This document shows positions 22,287 to 32,669 of a stretch of DNA of 64,000 nucleotides, piece after piece. Below the pieces are notes generated by a model. That model did no database searches and was not told the DNA's origin. It saw nothing but the letters and a program-made list of their open reading frames with translations. The DNA lies in the NCBI GenBank assembly GCA_040437565.1, contig JBDOQK010000062.1, positions 1 to 64,000 on the forward strand, in the 5' to 3' direction. The stretch is from Albugo candida. Lineage: Eukaryota; Oomycota; Peronosporomycetes; Albuginales. Each line of letters opens with the position of its first letter. Position 1 is the stretch's first letter. Both the position numbers and the translations under genes were made by a program.

Positions 22287-23033
22287 ATGACGCAGGTGGA
22301 AGTCAATTCCGAATGCAAATCTTCTGTTCTCGTTCCATATTGTGCGCTAAATCCTTTCCATGATGGATTGAAAGACGCTACACGATTTATTCAGATTGGT
22401 TGCCACTCAATAGAAATAGCGCAACGGTGGAAAAATGATGGCAAAGGAGGCACAACGCTTGGATTCGGTGCCTCGGTATACGATGCTGCCATTGCTTTAG
22501 CCTTATACCTGTCTCAGAGTCATGATCTTGTGCGGAATAAAAATATTCTTGAGTTAGGTTGTGGAACCGGTTTCCTCAGTATTGCGACGGCGCATTTGGG
22601 CGCAGCAGTCGTACTTGCAACGGATGGCGATCGTGAATCAGTGCAACTTGCAGCTGAGAATATATCGCATAACATGGTATCATTGGATAAGTGCAAAAGC
22701 GTCGAATTCTTGTGGGGTAGTGATCCTGAAGCGATACTTTTGGAGTCACCAAGCAAGTCGTGGGATGTGATTCTTGGAGCTGACATTGCCGCATGCCCGT
22801 ACGAAGCCAATCTCTCGGCGCTCGTGCAATCCTTACAGCAGCTCTGTCACCAACACACAATCGTTCTACTCGCATACAAGAAGAGAAATGCTGTGGAAGA
22901 GACTTTTTTTGAGACGTTGAAAGAGTATTTCGACGTTGAAATGATTGATATGGATTCAGTCTTAAAGAGTTATTATGATACGAATCTGAAGCTCTTTCGA
23001 GCTGTAGTACGAAAAAATCCTAAAAGGGAATAG
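22287..23033 (+). CDS. METTL21/FAM86-type protein lysine methyltransferase
   Basis: Intron-less, 248 aa. The seven-beta-strand SAM-binding core is clear: motif I ILELGCGTGFLSIATAHLG (about residues 90-108), motif post-I VLATDGD, then WDVILGADIAACPYE where family 16 methyltransferases have the [DE]-x-x-Y/F motif, and a C-terminal strand with FFETLKEYFDV. It is probably a protein-lysine methyltransferase; the target cannot be told from sequence. The gene starts 54 bp after GUF1 on the same strand and converges on the chaperone gene 25 bp downstream. Confidence 0.85.
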   Translation: MTQVEVNSECKSSVLVPYCALNPFHDGLKDATRFIQIGCHSIEIAQRWKNDGKGGTTLGFGASVYDAAIALALYLSQSHDLVRNKNILELGCGTGFLSIATAHLGAAVVLATDGDRESVQLAAENISHNMVSLDKCKSVEFLWGSDPEAILLESPSKSWDVILGADIAACPYEANLSALVQSLQQLCHQHTIVLLAYKKRNAVEETFFETLKEYFDVEMIDMDSVLKSYYDTNLKLFRAVVRKNPKRE

Positions 23034-23058
23034 TGGGTTTGTTATCTCAGGCTTAAAC

Positions 23059-24084
23059 TTAGTAAAGAGCGCGATTGGGTTCACTTCCGAACATCTGGCA
23101 CCACGACGGCGGAAGCCGGATAGATGGTTCATTATTGTGTAAAAATTCAGGACCCTTTGATTCCGAGTCGACTGCTAGTTCCAAAAAGGACCACACGTAG
23201 GTCGCCATCAAAACAGCCTCTCGAACATTATCGCCCTCGGCACATACCATGATGAGCGCAGCAAATGCCATCTCCCTCTGCTCCGTCACATAAGCTAAAA
23301 AGGGTGCGATTCCTGTCCCTTTTACGTCTTTCCATTTCATTTGTATCCTAGATTTTAAACATAAATTTTCCTCCAAAGTCGTGTCCTTGGACGAGAATTG
23401 TTCAAGAAATGAATGGTTGTGTAGCAGGCTATTCTCTTTTCGTATTTCCGCATTCCCAATAGTAGTAAAAACGGCTTGAGAGGATTGAAGCGCATCGGAT
23501 TGGAGCATATCGTTTGCTCCTGCCACTACATACACTCCCAAAATTCCGCATTTCATAGCCCAATGCACCAAATCCGTTGCAAATTGCAGCGATTTTCCCT
23601 ACATAAAAATGCTTGTGTCTATCACGTCATTGAAAGGTAGAAAATCGCACCGAAAGTATCGGAGTTCTTTGTTGTAGTATCAGCTGCCTTTTTGATTTGA
23701 ATTGATACACTAGAATCACATCATTAGGTGGAGAAGACTGTGACGCTGTATTTATTACGCTCCAAATTGACAGTAAGTGAAGGAGCGGTCGTTTTGTTTG
23801 CTGGATACATAAATGCGCACGATCCAGCCATCGGAGGAACTGCATCCGTACTCAAATACCCAACGAGTTGTATCGAGTCATTCTCTTTAGCATTAAGTAG
23901 CGTATTTAACACGCAATCAATTGCAAGTTGCCCAATATTAGCGTAAGAGACAGAAGGCTATACACAAAAGGTCAACAACGTGTACTGATGCACCTCAATG
24001 CTTGATAAGACGTACCAGAATAAGTATGTGGTCGACAAAGGAAGATTCATCGTCATCCCAGTCAAAACGTGGATGAAACTCCAT
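23059..24084 (-). CDS. PSMG2: Proteasome assembly chaperone 2 (PSMG2/Pba2/Add66-like)
   Basis: Helps build the 20S alpha-ring as a heterodimer with PSMG1. Exons 24016-24084, 23759-23957, 23651-23709 and 23059-23598 (introns 58, 49 and 52 bp) sum to 288 aa. Family signatures: PSVSYANIGQLAIDCVLNTL at the start, VGYLSTDAVPPMAG, LILQQRTPI (matching the conserved QQRSP strand) and ATDLVHWAMKCGILGVYVVA. Length suits the family (about 260-290). Its start codon lies only 29 bp from that of the divergent NOPCHAP1-like gene, so the two must share a promoter. Confidence 0.85.
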
Positions 24085-24113
24085 TACCGATTAAGTACCG
24101 ATATCGGGAGCCA

Positions 24114-24651
24114 ATGAATGTGTCGAAAGCAGCAAAGGATGTAGACAAGACGAAAACTATTCCGAAAAGCTCTTGTACGCAGTGTGACTGCTGCATCTAT
24201 TCGATTGTATACTAACCATCTTTGGTGGAGTATAGTGTTTGATAAACTAGACGCGTTTCTACCGCAGATGCAGCACGCAAACGAAGAGTTACAGCAGAAA
24301 ATTGCATTGGATGGCGCAGAAAAATATTCTCTCGATCTACAAGATTCTGTAAGAGAGATTGAAAGTGGCCTTTGCGACACTGAATCGAAACCGACTGTTG
24401 AAATGGTACTTCACAATCGCTATTTTTTTTCTCGTTACCTGTATCAAACTTAATTTGCTTAGAACTTGGCGCTCGGAGTCATGGGAAATGACTCGTATCT
24501 AGAAGGAGGTAATTTATCCGATAGTGACGGCGAAGACGAACAAAAATCTCCTCAAATCAATCTTATAGGTAACAAGGATGCGCATATACCCTCAATGCGC
24601 CTTGAAAAGCAAGCATGCCCACATAATCCGCTGATCAAAGAAACCAATTAA
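24114..24651 (+). CDS. NOPCHAP1-like protein (DUF4598 family)
   Basis: Exons 24114-24174, 24236-24405 and 24463-24651 (introns 61 and 57 bp, the first with an ACTAAC branch site) give 139 aa. The core FLPQMQHANEELQQKI followed by VEMNLALGVM matches the family of human C12orf45/NOPCHAP1, a co-chaperone linking NOP58 to R2TP during box C/D snoRNP assembly. The C terminus is acidic and low-complexity. The assignment rests on that short core only. Confidence 0.7.
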
Positions 24652-24676
24652 GTCGTACATAAAACCTTTTCGATTT

Positions 24677-24776
24677 NNNNNNNNNNNNNNNNNNNNNNNN
24701 NNNNNNNNNNNNNNNNNNNNNNNNNNNNNNNNNNNNNNNNNNNNNNNNNNNNNNNNNNNNNNNNNNNNNNNNNNNN
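24677..24776. other. Assembly gap with overlapping contig ends (31 bp)
   Basis: 100 N. 24646-24676 equals 24777-24807. The gap lies in the spacer between the NOPCHAP1-like and beta-adaptin genes. Confidence 0.9.
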
Positions 24777-24958
24777 AATTAAGTCGTACATAAAACCTTT
24801 TCGATTTCATACCATATAAAACATCACAGTTTATTTTATCCTTTATTTCAACCAATCACGTACCTTGAGCTCCTCGACCGTTTGCGAATTGGTCTCAGTG
24901 GCTCTTCAGCATCTTCCTTCCCCCTTTGTCATTCATTTTCTCGATATCTTGTGGTACG

Positions 24959-27900
24959 ATGGCAATGCCGACAATGGCAGCAATTGCTAAGCGCATGACT
25001 GGTGCAGCAAACGATTCAAAGTTCTTTAATACGACCAAAAAAGGCGAAACGCACGAACTTCGTCAAGAGCTCGCAAATCCAAGTCGAGAGAAGAAAAAAG
25101 ATGCTGTGAAAAAGGTAATTGCCAACATGACTGTAGGCAAGGACGTTTCCATGCTATTTACCGACGTGGTCAACTGCATTCAAACCGGTAATTCACTTGA
25201 ATTTTGCTGCTTTTTGTTGCAATTCATCGATGCGTTCTGACGTTAGCGGACACACAATTGAAAAAGCTGGTGTACCTGTACCTGATCAATTATGCGAAAA
25301 GTAATCCAGACCTCACAATTCTCGCTGTCAATACGTTTGTCAAGGTAATTTTTACTGATCTGATCTCAGAAAAGCGATATAGTAAGCTATTGCTGGGGCT
25401 GTTGTGTAGGATGCAGCTGATCCCAATCCGCTGATTAGAGCTCTTTCAGTCCGTACGATGGGATGTATCCGCGTGGATCGCATCACCGAGTACCTATGTG
25501 AGCCATTACGACGCTGCTTGCAAGATGAAGATCCATACGTTAGAAAAACTGCTGCTATTTGTGTGTCAAAACTGTACGATATCAATCCGAATTTGGTGGA
25601 AGAGCAGGGATTCCTCGATATGTTGCGTGATTTAATTTCCGACTCAAATCCAACTGTCGTGGCCAATGCAATCGCCGCATTGTCTGAAATTGCCGAAAAT
25701 GGAAGCAGCCAAAATGTATTAAAAATTACAAAATCGATTCTACAAAAGCTTTTGGCAGCATTAAATGAGTGCAATGAGTGGGGTCAAGTATTCGTATTGG
25801 ACGCTTTATCCACTTGCACTCCTTCCGATTCGCGCGAAGCGGAAGCCATCATCGAACGTGTGACTCCGCGCTTACAACATGCCAACTCTGCGGTTGTTCT
25901 ATCTGCTGTGAAGGTTATCATGAAGTTTCTCGAGAAGATTTCGGATGCAGACACAGAACGTAATCTTGCTCGAAAAATGGCTCCACCGCTTGTCACATTG
26001 TTATCTGCTGAGCCAGAGATTCAGTATGTGGCCTTGAGAAACATCAATTTGATCGTACAACGTCGAAGCAACATCCTCGCGAACGAAATCAAAGTTTTTT
26101 TCTGCAAATACAACGATCCAATTTATGTGAAAATGGAAAAGCTGGAGATCATCATCCGACTCGTTTCAGAGCGTAATATTGAGCAGGTGCTATTGGAATT
26201 TAAGGAATACGCAACTGAAGTGGATGTCGATTTTGTTCGTCGGTCTGTACGCGCTATCGGTCGATGTGCAGTGAAACTGGAACGTGCAGCAGAGAAATGC
26301 ATTAATGTATTGCTGGAACTCATCCAAACCAAAGTCAATTACATCGTCCAAGAAGCGATTATAGTGATCAAAGACATTTTCCGCAAGTATCCGAATCAAT
26401 ACGAAAGTATCATTGCAACACTTTGTGAGAATTTGGAGACGTTAGACGAACCAGAAGCCAAAGCTTCAATGGTGTGGATCATCGGCGAGTATGCAGAACG
26501 TATCGACAATGCGGACGAATTGCTAGACTCATTCATTGAAGCGTTCGACGATGAGACGGCACAAGTACAGCTACAATTGCTCACAGCGACAGTGAAATTG
26601 TTTTTGAAAAGACCAAATGAGACACAGGAAATGGTGCAAAAGGTGCTACACAAAGCGACAGAAGAGTCTGATAATCCAGATCTCAGAGATCGTGGGTACG
26701 TATATTGGCGGCTTTTGTCGGCAAATCCTGAAGCAGCGAATGCAGTCGTGTTGGCTGAGAAACCGGTCATTACAGATGACACAAATGCGTTGGAGTCGAG
26801 CATATTGGACGAACTCATTGGAAAAATCTCGACTCTTGCGAGTGTGTATCACAAACTTCCAAGCTCTTTTGTCGTTCGCTCGACAATATCTGAACTGAAT
26901 GAGCTTAAAGAAGAAAGCAATGGCGAAGAAGACGGAGATGGCTCCTTAGAACAGAGCAGCGAAGCTTGTGGAACGGAAGGTCCGGTTGAGTTGTTGGACA
27001 TGGGAGGCTTTTCCATCAGTGATAATCCTACCACATCAGCTTCAGCGGCATCGAGTAAGAGTGCGGAGAGCGGAATCAACATCTTTGACGAGTCTCCAGT
27101 TCATTCGTCGAATACGCCAGTCCAACGACTCGTGCTTATGAATACACAACAAGGGAAAGGCCTGGTCATCAAAGGCGCTTTTGTACGTAAAAATCAGCAG
27201 TTCCAACTGGACGCCGAATTCGAAAATCAGTCCAATGCAACGATTGCTGGCATCGCGATTCAATTAAATAAGAGCACGTTTGGGGTTGTACCGCTTCAGC
27301 AGCAGGTCAATTTCCCAGGAGGTTTAGCCCCACGGCAATCAATCACTCANNNNNNNNNNNNNNNNNNNNNNNNNNNNNNNNNNNNNNNNNNNNNNNNNNN
27401 NNNNNNNNNNNNNNNNNNNNNNNNNNNNNNNNNNNNNNNNNNNNNNNNNCTACACAAAGCGACAGAAGAGTCTGATAATCCAGATCTCAGAGATCGTGGG
27501 TACGTATATTGGCGGCTTTTGTCGGCAAATCCTGAAGCAGCGAATGCAGTCGTGTTGGCTGAGAAACCGGTCATTACAGATGACACAAATGCGTTGGAGT
27601 CGAGCATATTGGACGAACTCATTGGAAAAATCTCGACTCTTGCGAGTGTGTATCACAAACTTCCAAGCTCTTTTGTCGTTCGCTCGACAATATCTGAACT
27701 GAATGAGCTTAAAGAAGAAAGCAATGGCGAAGAAGACGGAGATGGCTCCTTAGAACAGAGCAGCGAAGCTTGTGGAACGGAAGGTCCGGTTGAGTTGTTG
27801 GACATGGGAGGCTTTTCCATCAGTGATAATCCTACCACATCAGCTTCAGCGGCATCGAGTAAGAGTGCGGAGAGCGGAATCAACATCTTTGACGAGTCTC

Positions 27901-28667
27901 CAGTTCATTCGTCGAATACGCCAGTCCAACGACTCGTGCTTATGAATACACAACAAGGGAAAGGCCTGGTCATCAAAGGCGCTTTTGTACGTAAAAATCA
28001 GCAGTTCCAACTGGACGCCGAATTCGAAAATCAGTCCAATGCAACGATTGCTGGCATCGCGATTCAATTAAATAAGAGCACGTTTGGGGTTGTACCGCTT
28101 CAGCAGCAGGTCAATTTCCCAGGAGGTTTAGCCCCACGGCAATCAATCACTCAGGCTCTCCCTTTGGGCGTGAATCCCGCGTTTGTAAATGCACAAGTAG
28201 CTCCAAATTTAAGTCTTCAAGTGGCGATCAAGAATCTTTCCAGTGGAGACGTGTTGTACTTTCAGGCGGAAATTGATCTCGCATGCTTATTCACTGAAGA
28301 CGGGACCACAGAGAAAAATGCGTTTGTTGGAATGTGGAAAAACATTGCCGAAGCAAATGAGCATTATTTTTCCATTCCGTCAAATGGACAAACTTTGGAT
28401 CAAATATCGAATCTGTTGAAGCAAAAGAATGTATTTCCGGTCGCAAAGCGGGCAATTGATGGGAGAGAGATCGCGTATTTTTCCTTGAAAACAATGACCA
28501 ATATCGTAGCGTTGCTGGAACTCACCTATGATGCATCGACAGCGATCAAGGTGTGTCTGAAGACGGAGCAGAAGGTGTTTGCTCCAATGTTACAAGTGGC
28601 TGTGGAGCGTCTTTGTGCAGGAAATGCTGCTCCGAGGACGGCAGCCGGTTTGGACGATCTCTTTTAA
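24959..28667 (+). CDS. Beta-adaptin (AP-1/AP-2 large subunit)
   Basis: Large subunit of clathrin adaptor complexes, recognising dileucine sorting signals and recruiting clathrin. Exons 24959-25187, 25247-25344 and 25410-28667. The N-terminal trunk is highly conserved ([70 protein letters not shown]). An acidic/Ser hinge carries a clathrin-box-like ELLDMGG, and the appendage follows. Exon 3 contains a 100-N gap with a 704-bp overlap (26646-27349 = 27450-28153). Because 804 bp is a multiple of three, the frame stays open and falsely repeats 268 codons; without it the protein is 926 aa, normal for the family. A single beta subunit shared by AP-1 and AP-2 is common outside animals. Confidence 0.96.
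27350..27449. other. Assembly gap with overlapping contig ends (704 bp)
   Basis: 100 N inside the beta-adaptin coding region; 26646-27349 equals 27450-28153. Confidence 0.93.
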
Positions 28668-28732
28668 GTGCTAATAAATGGGTATACTGATGTTTGTGTT
28701 CACGCTACTCTTTGAGCTAAAAGATCATCAAG

Positions 28733-30581
28733 CTAATTTCCAGGTCCACGGGCGTCAATGGTCCATACTTTTTCGACCTTTTCATCGCGGAACCCAACAA
28801 GAAAGTCGTACATATTGACTGTCGGGTCACAGTGTCCAGGAATCAGCATCAATTTCTGGCCGAGGGTCGGCAATTCTGCAGAGTTTTGGCTGTCGGACAG
28901 ACACAAAATCCCATGCTCATCGCCTCCAGCACGATATTCGAGCAACGATATCGGATTACAGTCAATAGCTTTGTGAATGACTGGAGGCCCTGAGTCTAAT
29001 GAGACTGCTTTCATTCCAGCATCAATGATCGCTCTCTCCGAGTGTTGCTTTGTATTGATGCTCATGACTGTCGTCAAGACAAAGAGACTCTGTTTCCACT
29101 CACTTACTACAAATCCATTACTGTGAATACTTTTGTTCCGATGACAAAAAAAACGTACCGCTTTCTCCGTCGGCGTTGAGATTCCGAGCATAATCAGCGT
29201 CATTGAAGATATATGAACCTGGCTGAACCTCCGTGAAAACGCCGCTGGAAGCCTCCAATAGGTATGTCCCAGTGCCCCCACCCGTAATCGTTTTACACTC
29301 GATACCCTGCATCCGACGCTCAGCATACATGTCGATACCTTTATGGAAGGAATCACCTTCTCTGCAAGGAAATCGCGTGCATTCCGAGCTTTTTCAACGA
29401 CTTTGTCAATAATTTGACGCTTTTCCGTGTAATTTCGAATATGTTGAGCACCTCCATGATAGCACTAGAGAGAAATGTAGCTTTTCGCTTCCATATACGT
29501 ATTACGTACTTGAAGCCCGTCGAATGTCAAATTGCTTGCGCCTTCGATGCACTGCGCCAAGGCCAAAACTTGCTCTAGATATATTGTGAGCATTCGAGAT
29601 GTCTTTTGCGTGCATTCAATACCAAAAGTATCAACGCCACATCTATCTTGTCCCACGTTCACTTCTACAAGAGCATAAAGGACAACTTGAAAGTTGAGCG
29701 CTACTTCTTGTGCTTGCTGAATGGCGAGGATGTTATCAAAGACAAGTGTCAATTTTGCGCCTTGAGCCGCTAAAGCTGCAACGCGTTCGTATTGTGAGAT
29801 TCCTATAATCTCATTACTAAGCAGCACATCCTGTATGCCCCCTTTCACCATCGCTTCCGCTTCGCATATTTTCTGGCAGCATAGGCCGACAGTCTGCATA
29901 CTCCACAAGTGAGAATGTCGAGCCAACTTGCTCACTCAGTGATAGTACCTGAGACTCTCGCATTTGAAGTCGTGCAATCGAAGCGCATTTGTGGGCTTTT
30001 GCATGCGGCCGAATGTGAACGTTTGAGCGAATTTGCTGTAGCGATTGTGGTAATGCTTGCACATTTCTTTCTAGCTGAATAACGCGACAAGTAGACACTA
30101 TGGTGATCCATGTGACAGCCCTACCGCACACAAATCGACGACAAGACACGGCGTCTCGATTTGACACAACGAATCACCGACAAGAGCCGGCACCCGACGC
30201 TCTATACTTTGCATTGGATTGGTGNNNNNNNNNNNNNNNNNNNNNNNNNNNNNNNNNNNNNNNNNNNNNNNNNNNNNNNNNNNNNNNNNNNNNNNNNNNN
30301 NNNNNNNNNNNNNNNNNNNNNNNNCTGTAGCGATTGTGGTAATGCTTGCACATTTCTTTCTAGCTGAATAACGCGACAAGTAGACACTATAGTGATCCAT
30401 GTGACAGCCCTACCGCACACAAATCGACGACAAGACACGGCGTCTCGATTTGACACAACGAATCACCGACAAGAGCCGGCACCCGACGCTCTATACTTTG
30501 CATTGGATTGGTGGCAAATGTTCTTCGTCCTATTAAACGAGGAAGCACATCGATGCTTCGAAAAACCATTTTAGAACGCAT
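28733..30581 (-). CDS. D-threonine aldolase-like PLP enzyme (alanine racemase fold III)
   Basis: Predicted to cleave D-threonine (or D-3-hydroxy amino acids) to glycine and acetaldehyde. Exons 30414-30581, 29949-30074 (joined across the gap; right-hand copy ends at 30363), 29510-29893, 29357-29464, 29159-29306 and 28733-29106; 435 aa. RPHAKAHK carries the PLP lysine. GLCCQKICEAEAMVKGGIQD is typical of the family, as are ALVEVNVGQDRCGV, TGGGTGTYLLEA and the C-terminal metal site PGHCDPTVNMYD. H-x-D there fits D-threonine aldolase; D-serine dehydratases (DSD1) have H-x-C. The N terminus (MVFRSIDVLPRLIGRRTFAT) looks like a mitochondrial presequence. Its 3' end is 65 bp from that of beta-adaptin (convergent). 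Confidence 0.88.
30225..30324. other. Assembly gap with overlapping contig ends (189 bp, one mismatch)
   Basis: 100 N. 30036-30224 matches 30325-30513 except G at 30102 versus A at 30391, which lies in the first intron of the aldolase gene. Confidence 0.92.
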
Positions 30582-31090
30582 CTATATTAAGGAAATTGGT
30601 GTAAAAGCACGTTGCGTGAGATCATATACACAGCTCCTGTCGATGTTGTTATAGGGACGCTATTTGCATCTTTATCAATTGGTGGTGCTTCCTGTGGACA
30701 GAGAGTTCCTCATGGCCATAAACAGTAGAAACGTAGCTATAAAACGTAATCGAGTGAGGTACAGGAACGTCAGAAAAAGGTGGAAGAGACGTGGCCATAT
30801 GCTTTTGATAGGGTCGAAATCGTGCTAAAAGTTTCTACAGATGGCACACCAACTGTCTGCTTTGCGTGACGCATTCACTAAAGAGCTGTCTATATTGTCG
30901 GACCAGCATTATTGCACAAGGGAGAGAGTAGCTTGCGATCACTGTACTTTATCCATCGAATTCATAAGTGATTTACGGCAGAGCGCGCGTTACGTCGTAC
31001 AAAACATTTTGCAATTAGCGACGTCATAAATCACCTCGACGCCTAGTCTTGGATCACCGCGTTTGATACAGGCAAAAAGCGAAAAAATAG
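30582..31090. other. Spacer with a possible small gene
   Basis: Divergent spacer between the aldolase and PH genes. A 62-codon ORF at 30841-31029 (+) is directly preceded by CTACAG, which could be a splice acceptor, so it may be a small gene or an upstream exon. I found no consistent splice to the PH-domain frame. Confidence 0.3.
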
Positions 31091-31993
31091 ATGAAAGGCA
31101 CAGAGAGCAGTCGATTCAATCACCGGTCTAAATCGAGAACGCGAGTACGTCAGCACAACAGTAATAGCGTGGGGACACTCAACGTTGATATTGAGCTTTT
31201 AGTCCAGTCTACGCAAAACTGTGCGAGTTTAACGTCACACCGTAAAAGCGGTGGTGCAGATCGATTTCATGGATGGATTTGGCGACGTTCAGGTCGGTTT
31301 TCGAAGTGGAAAAATGAGCATTTCGTGTTGGAGGGAGTTTTGCTGTCATACTTTGGCTCTTTCACAGCGAATCAATTTGTCGCTGATTCACATTTAATGC
31401 CATTAGGACAAGATGCATTACTCTCAGGAAGTCAGGAAAATACACCAACAGGTGTTTTACGTGTCGCTCATGTAGAGCGTTCCGACAAGTCTCGAATAGC
31501 ATTCAAAGTTTACGCAATTTCAGGAAAAGTGATCGATCTACGAGCCAAAAACGAGCACGTATGTACACAGTGGGTGAGACGACTGAATGAGGCCGCGATG
31601 TTGGGAAAGCGACAAGAAGCTTTGGCGGTTATCTCCAAGCGGACATTGTCCTCTCCTGTTCGGCTGGGATTATGTGATTCAGAGGTCGACGTGTGCTCAA
31701 ATTTAGTAGATAAAAATGGATGGTTAGAAGTTTGCGAACACAAAGTGCAGAGGAAGCGGTACTGCGTATTACAAGGTGGAATGATCACATATTACGATAC
31801 AGAAGATTCTTGGGCAGTTCCTTTGAGTCGAGCGTACGTGAGTCATGTAGAAATGGATTCCAATCAGAAGGAGATACAGTTGGAAACCACAGAAGGTCGA
31901 AACATTAATAAATTGGTCTCATTACGAGCAAAAAGTGTGGAAGATTTGCATTTGTGGCAAAATGCATTACGACAAGCAATTAGTTGCTCGTGA
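31091..31993 (+). CDS. Double PH-domain protein
   Basis: Intron-less, 300 aa. Two pleckstrin-homology domains: about residues 58-170 (FHGWIWRRSGRFSKWKNEHFVLEG ... VCTQWVRRLNEA) and about 205-297 (NGWLEVCEHKVQRKRYCVLQ ... LHLWQNALRQAI). Each ends with the conserved Trp of the C-terminal helix. PH domains usually bind phosphoinositides or membrane proteins, so a membrane-associated adaptor role is inferred. There is no catalytic domain. The N-terminal 55 residues are basic and disordered-looking. Confidence 0.85.
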   Translation: MKGTESSRFNHRSKSRTRVRQHNSNSVGTLNVDIELLVQSTQNCASLTSHRKSGGADRFHGWIWRRSGRFSKWKNEHFVLEGVLLSYFGSFTANQFVADSHLMPLGQDALLSGSQENTPTGVLRVAHVERSDKSRIAFKVYAISGKVIDLRAKNEHVCTQWVRRLNEAAMLGKRQEALAVISKRTLSSPVRLGLCDSEVDVCSNLVDKNGWLEVCEHKVQRKRYCVLQGGMITYYDTEDSWAVPLSRAYVSHVEMDSNQKEIQLETTEGRNINKLVSLRAKSVEDLHLWQNALRQAISCS

Positions 31994-32669
31994 AATCCAG
32001 CAGATTAGAACACCTTTACGATAGAGATAATGTGTACATACAATAGAGCGCTTTTTATGGGCCGAGATCGGCTCGAAATTTGTTATTTGTAAATCCAATG
32101 GGTGAGTTGCAAAGCCGTCAAAACACAGTGGTGTGTCTTCTCAATGAGTGCTGCATTTTTAAACGCGGTCGGGATGAAGACGTACTCCGTCCGAACGGTA
32201 TCAAATGCACTCACACAATGTACAGAGCTCAACACTCATTTACAATACTGGTCGTTATATTCTGCCTATTACAAATGTGTTCGGTTATGTTCTTGTTTTT
32301 CAACAATGGACTTGTCGAACTTCATTATTTACAGGAATGGATACACTCGATAATGCATGAAACCCGCATTTTGTAGGCAGTCAGACCGGCATTGACCACG
32401 AATTTGGGTGCTTTTGTCGACAATGACACAATCATTTCGTATGATGGCTTACAAGCTATGTTATGTCGCAAATGTGATAGTTTACTGCTTGCTTCTCACT
32501 GGATTATAGCGACTTCTTCAAAAGTTTTTTTTTAAAAAAAATAGTGGGAAAAGTCGACAAAATTGAAAAAATTAAATGATATGATTCCAATCCTGAGGGA
32601 CATTGAGAACGAAACATCTCAATCTGCACCACAGCTCTCCCAACAGAATAGCATGGAAATTCATTCGAC
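31994..32669. other. Intergenic, no recognised gene
   Basis: Contains a 98-codon ORF (32080-32376, +) with a hydrophobic middle but no domain, and an A/T tract at 32520-32545. It probably holds the 3' UTRs of the PH gene and of trpB. Confidence 0.4.

Noticed and set aside
28733-30581. D-serine dehydratase (DSD1)
   Set aside because: Same fold, but the metal-site motif is HCDPT (H-x-D) rather than H-x-C, which favours D-threonine aldolase.
32080-32376. Small membrane protein gene
   Set aside because: 98 codons with one hydrophobic stretch; no homology recognised, and it lies where UTRs of the two neighbours are expected.
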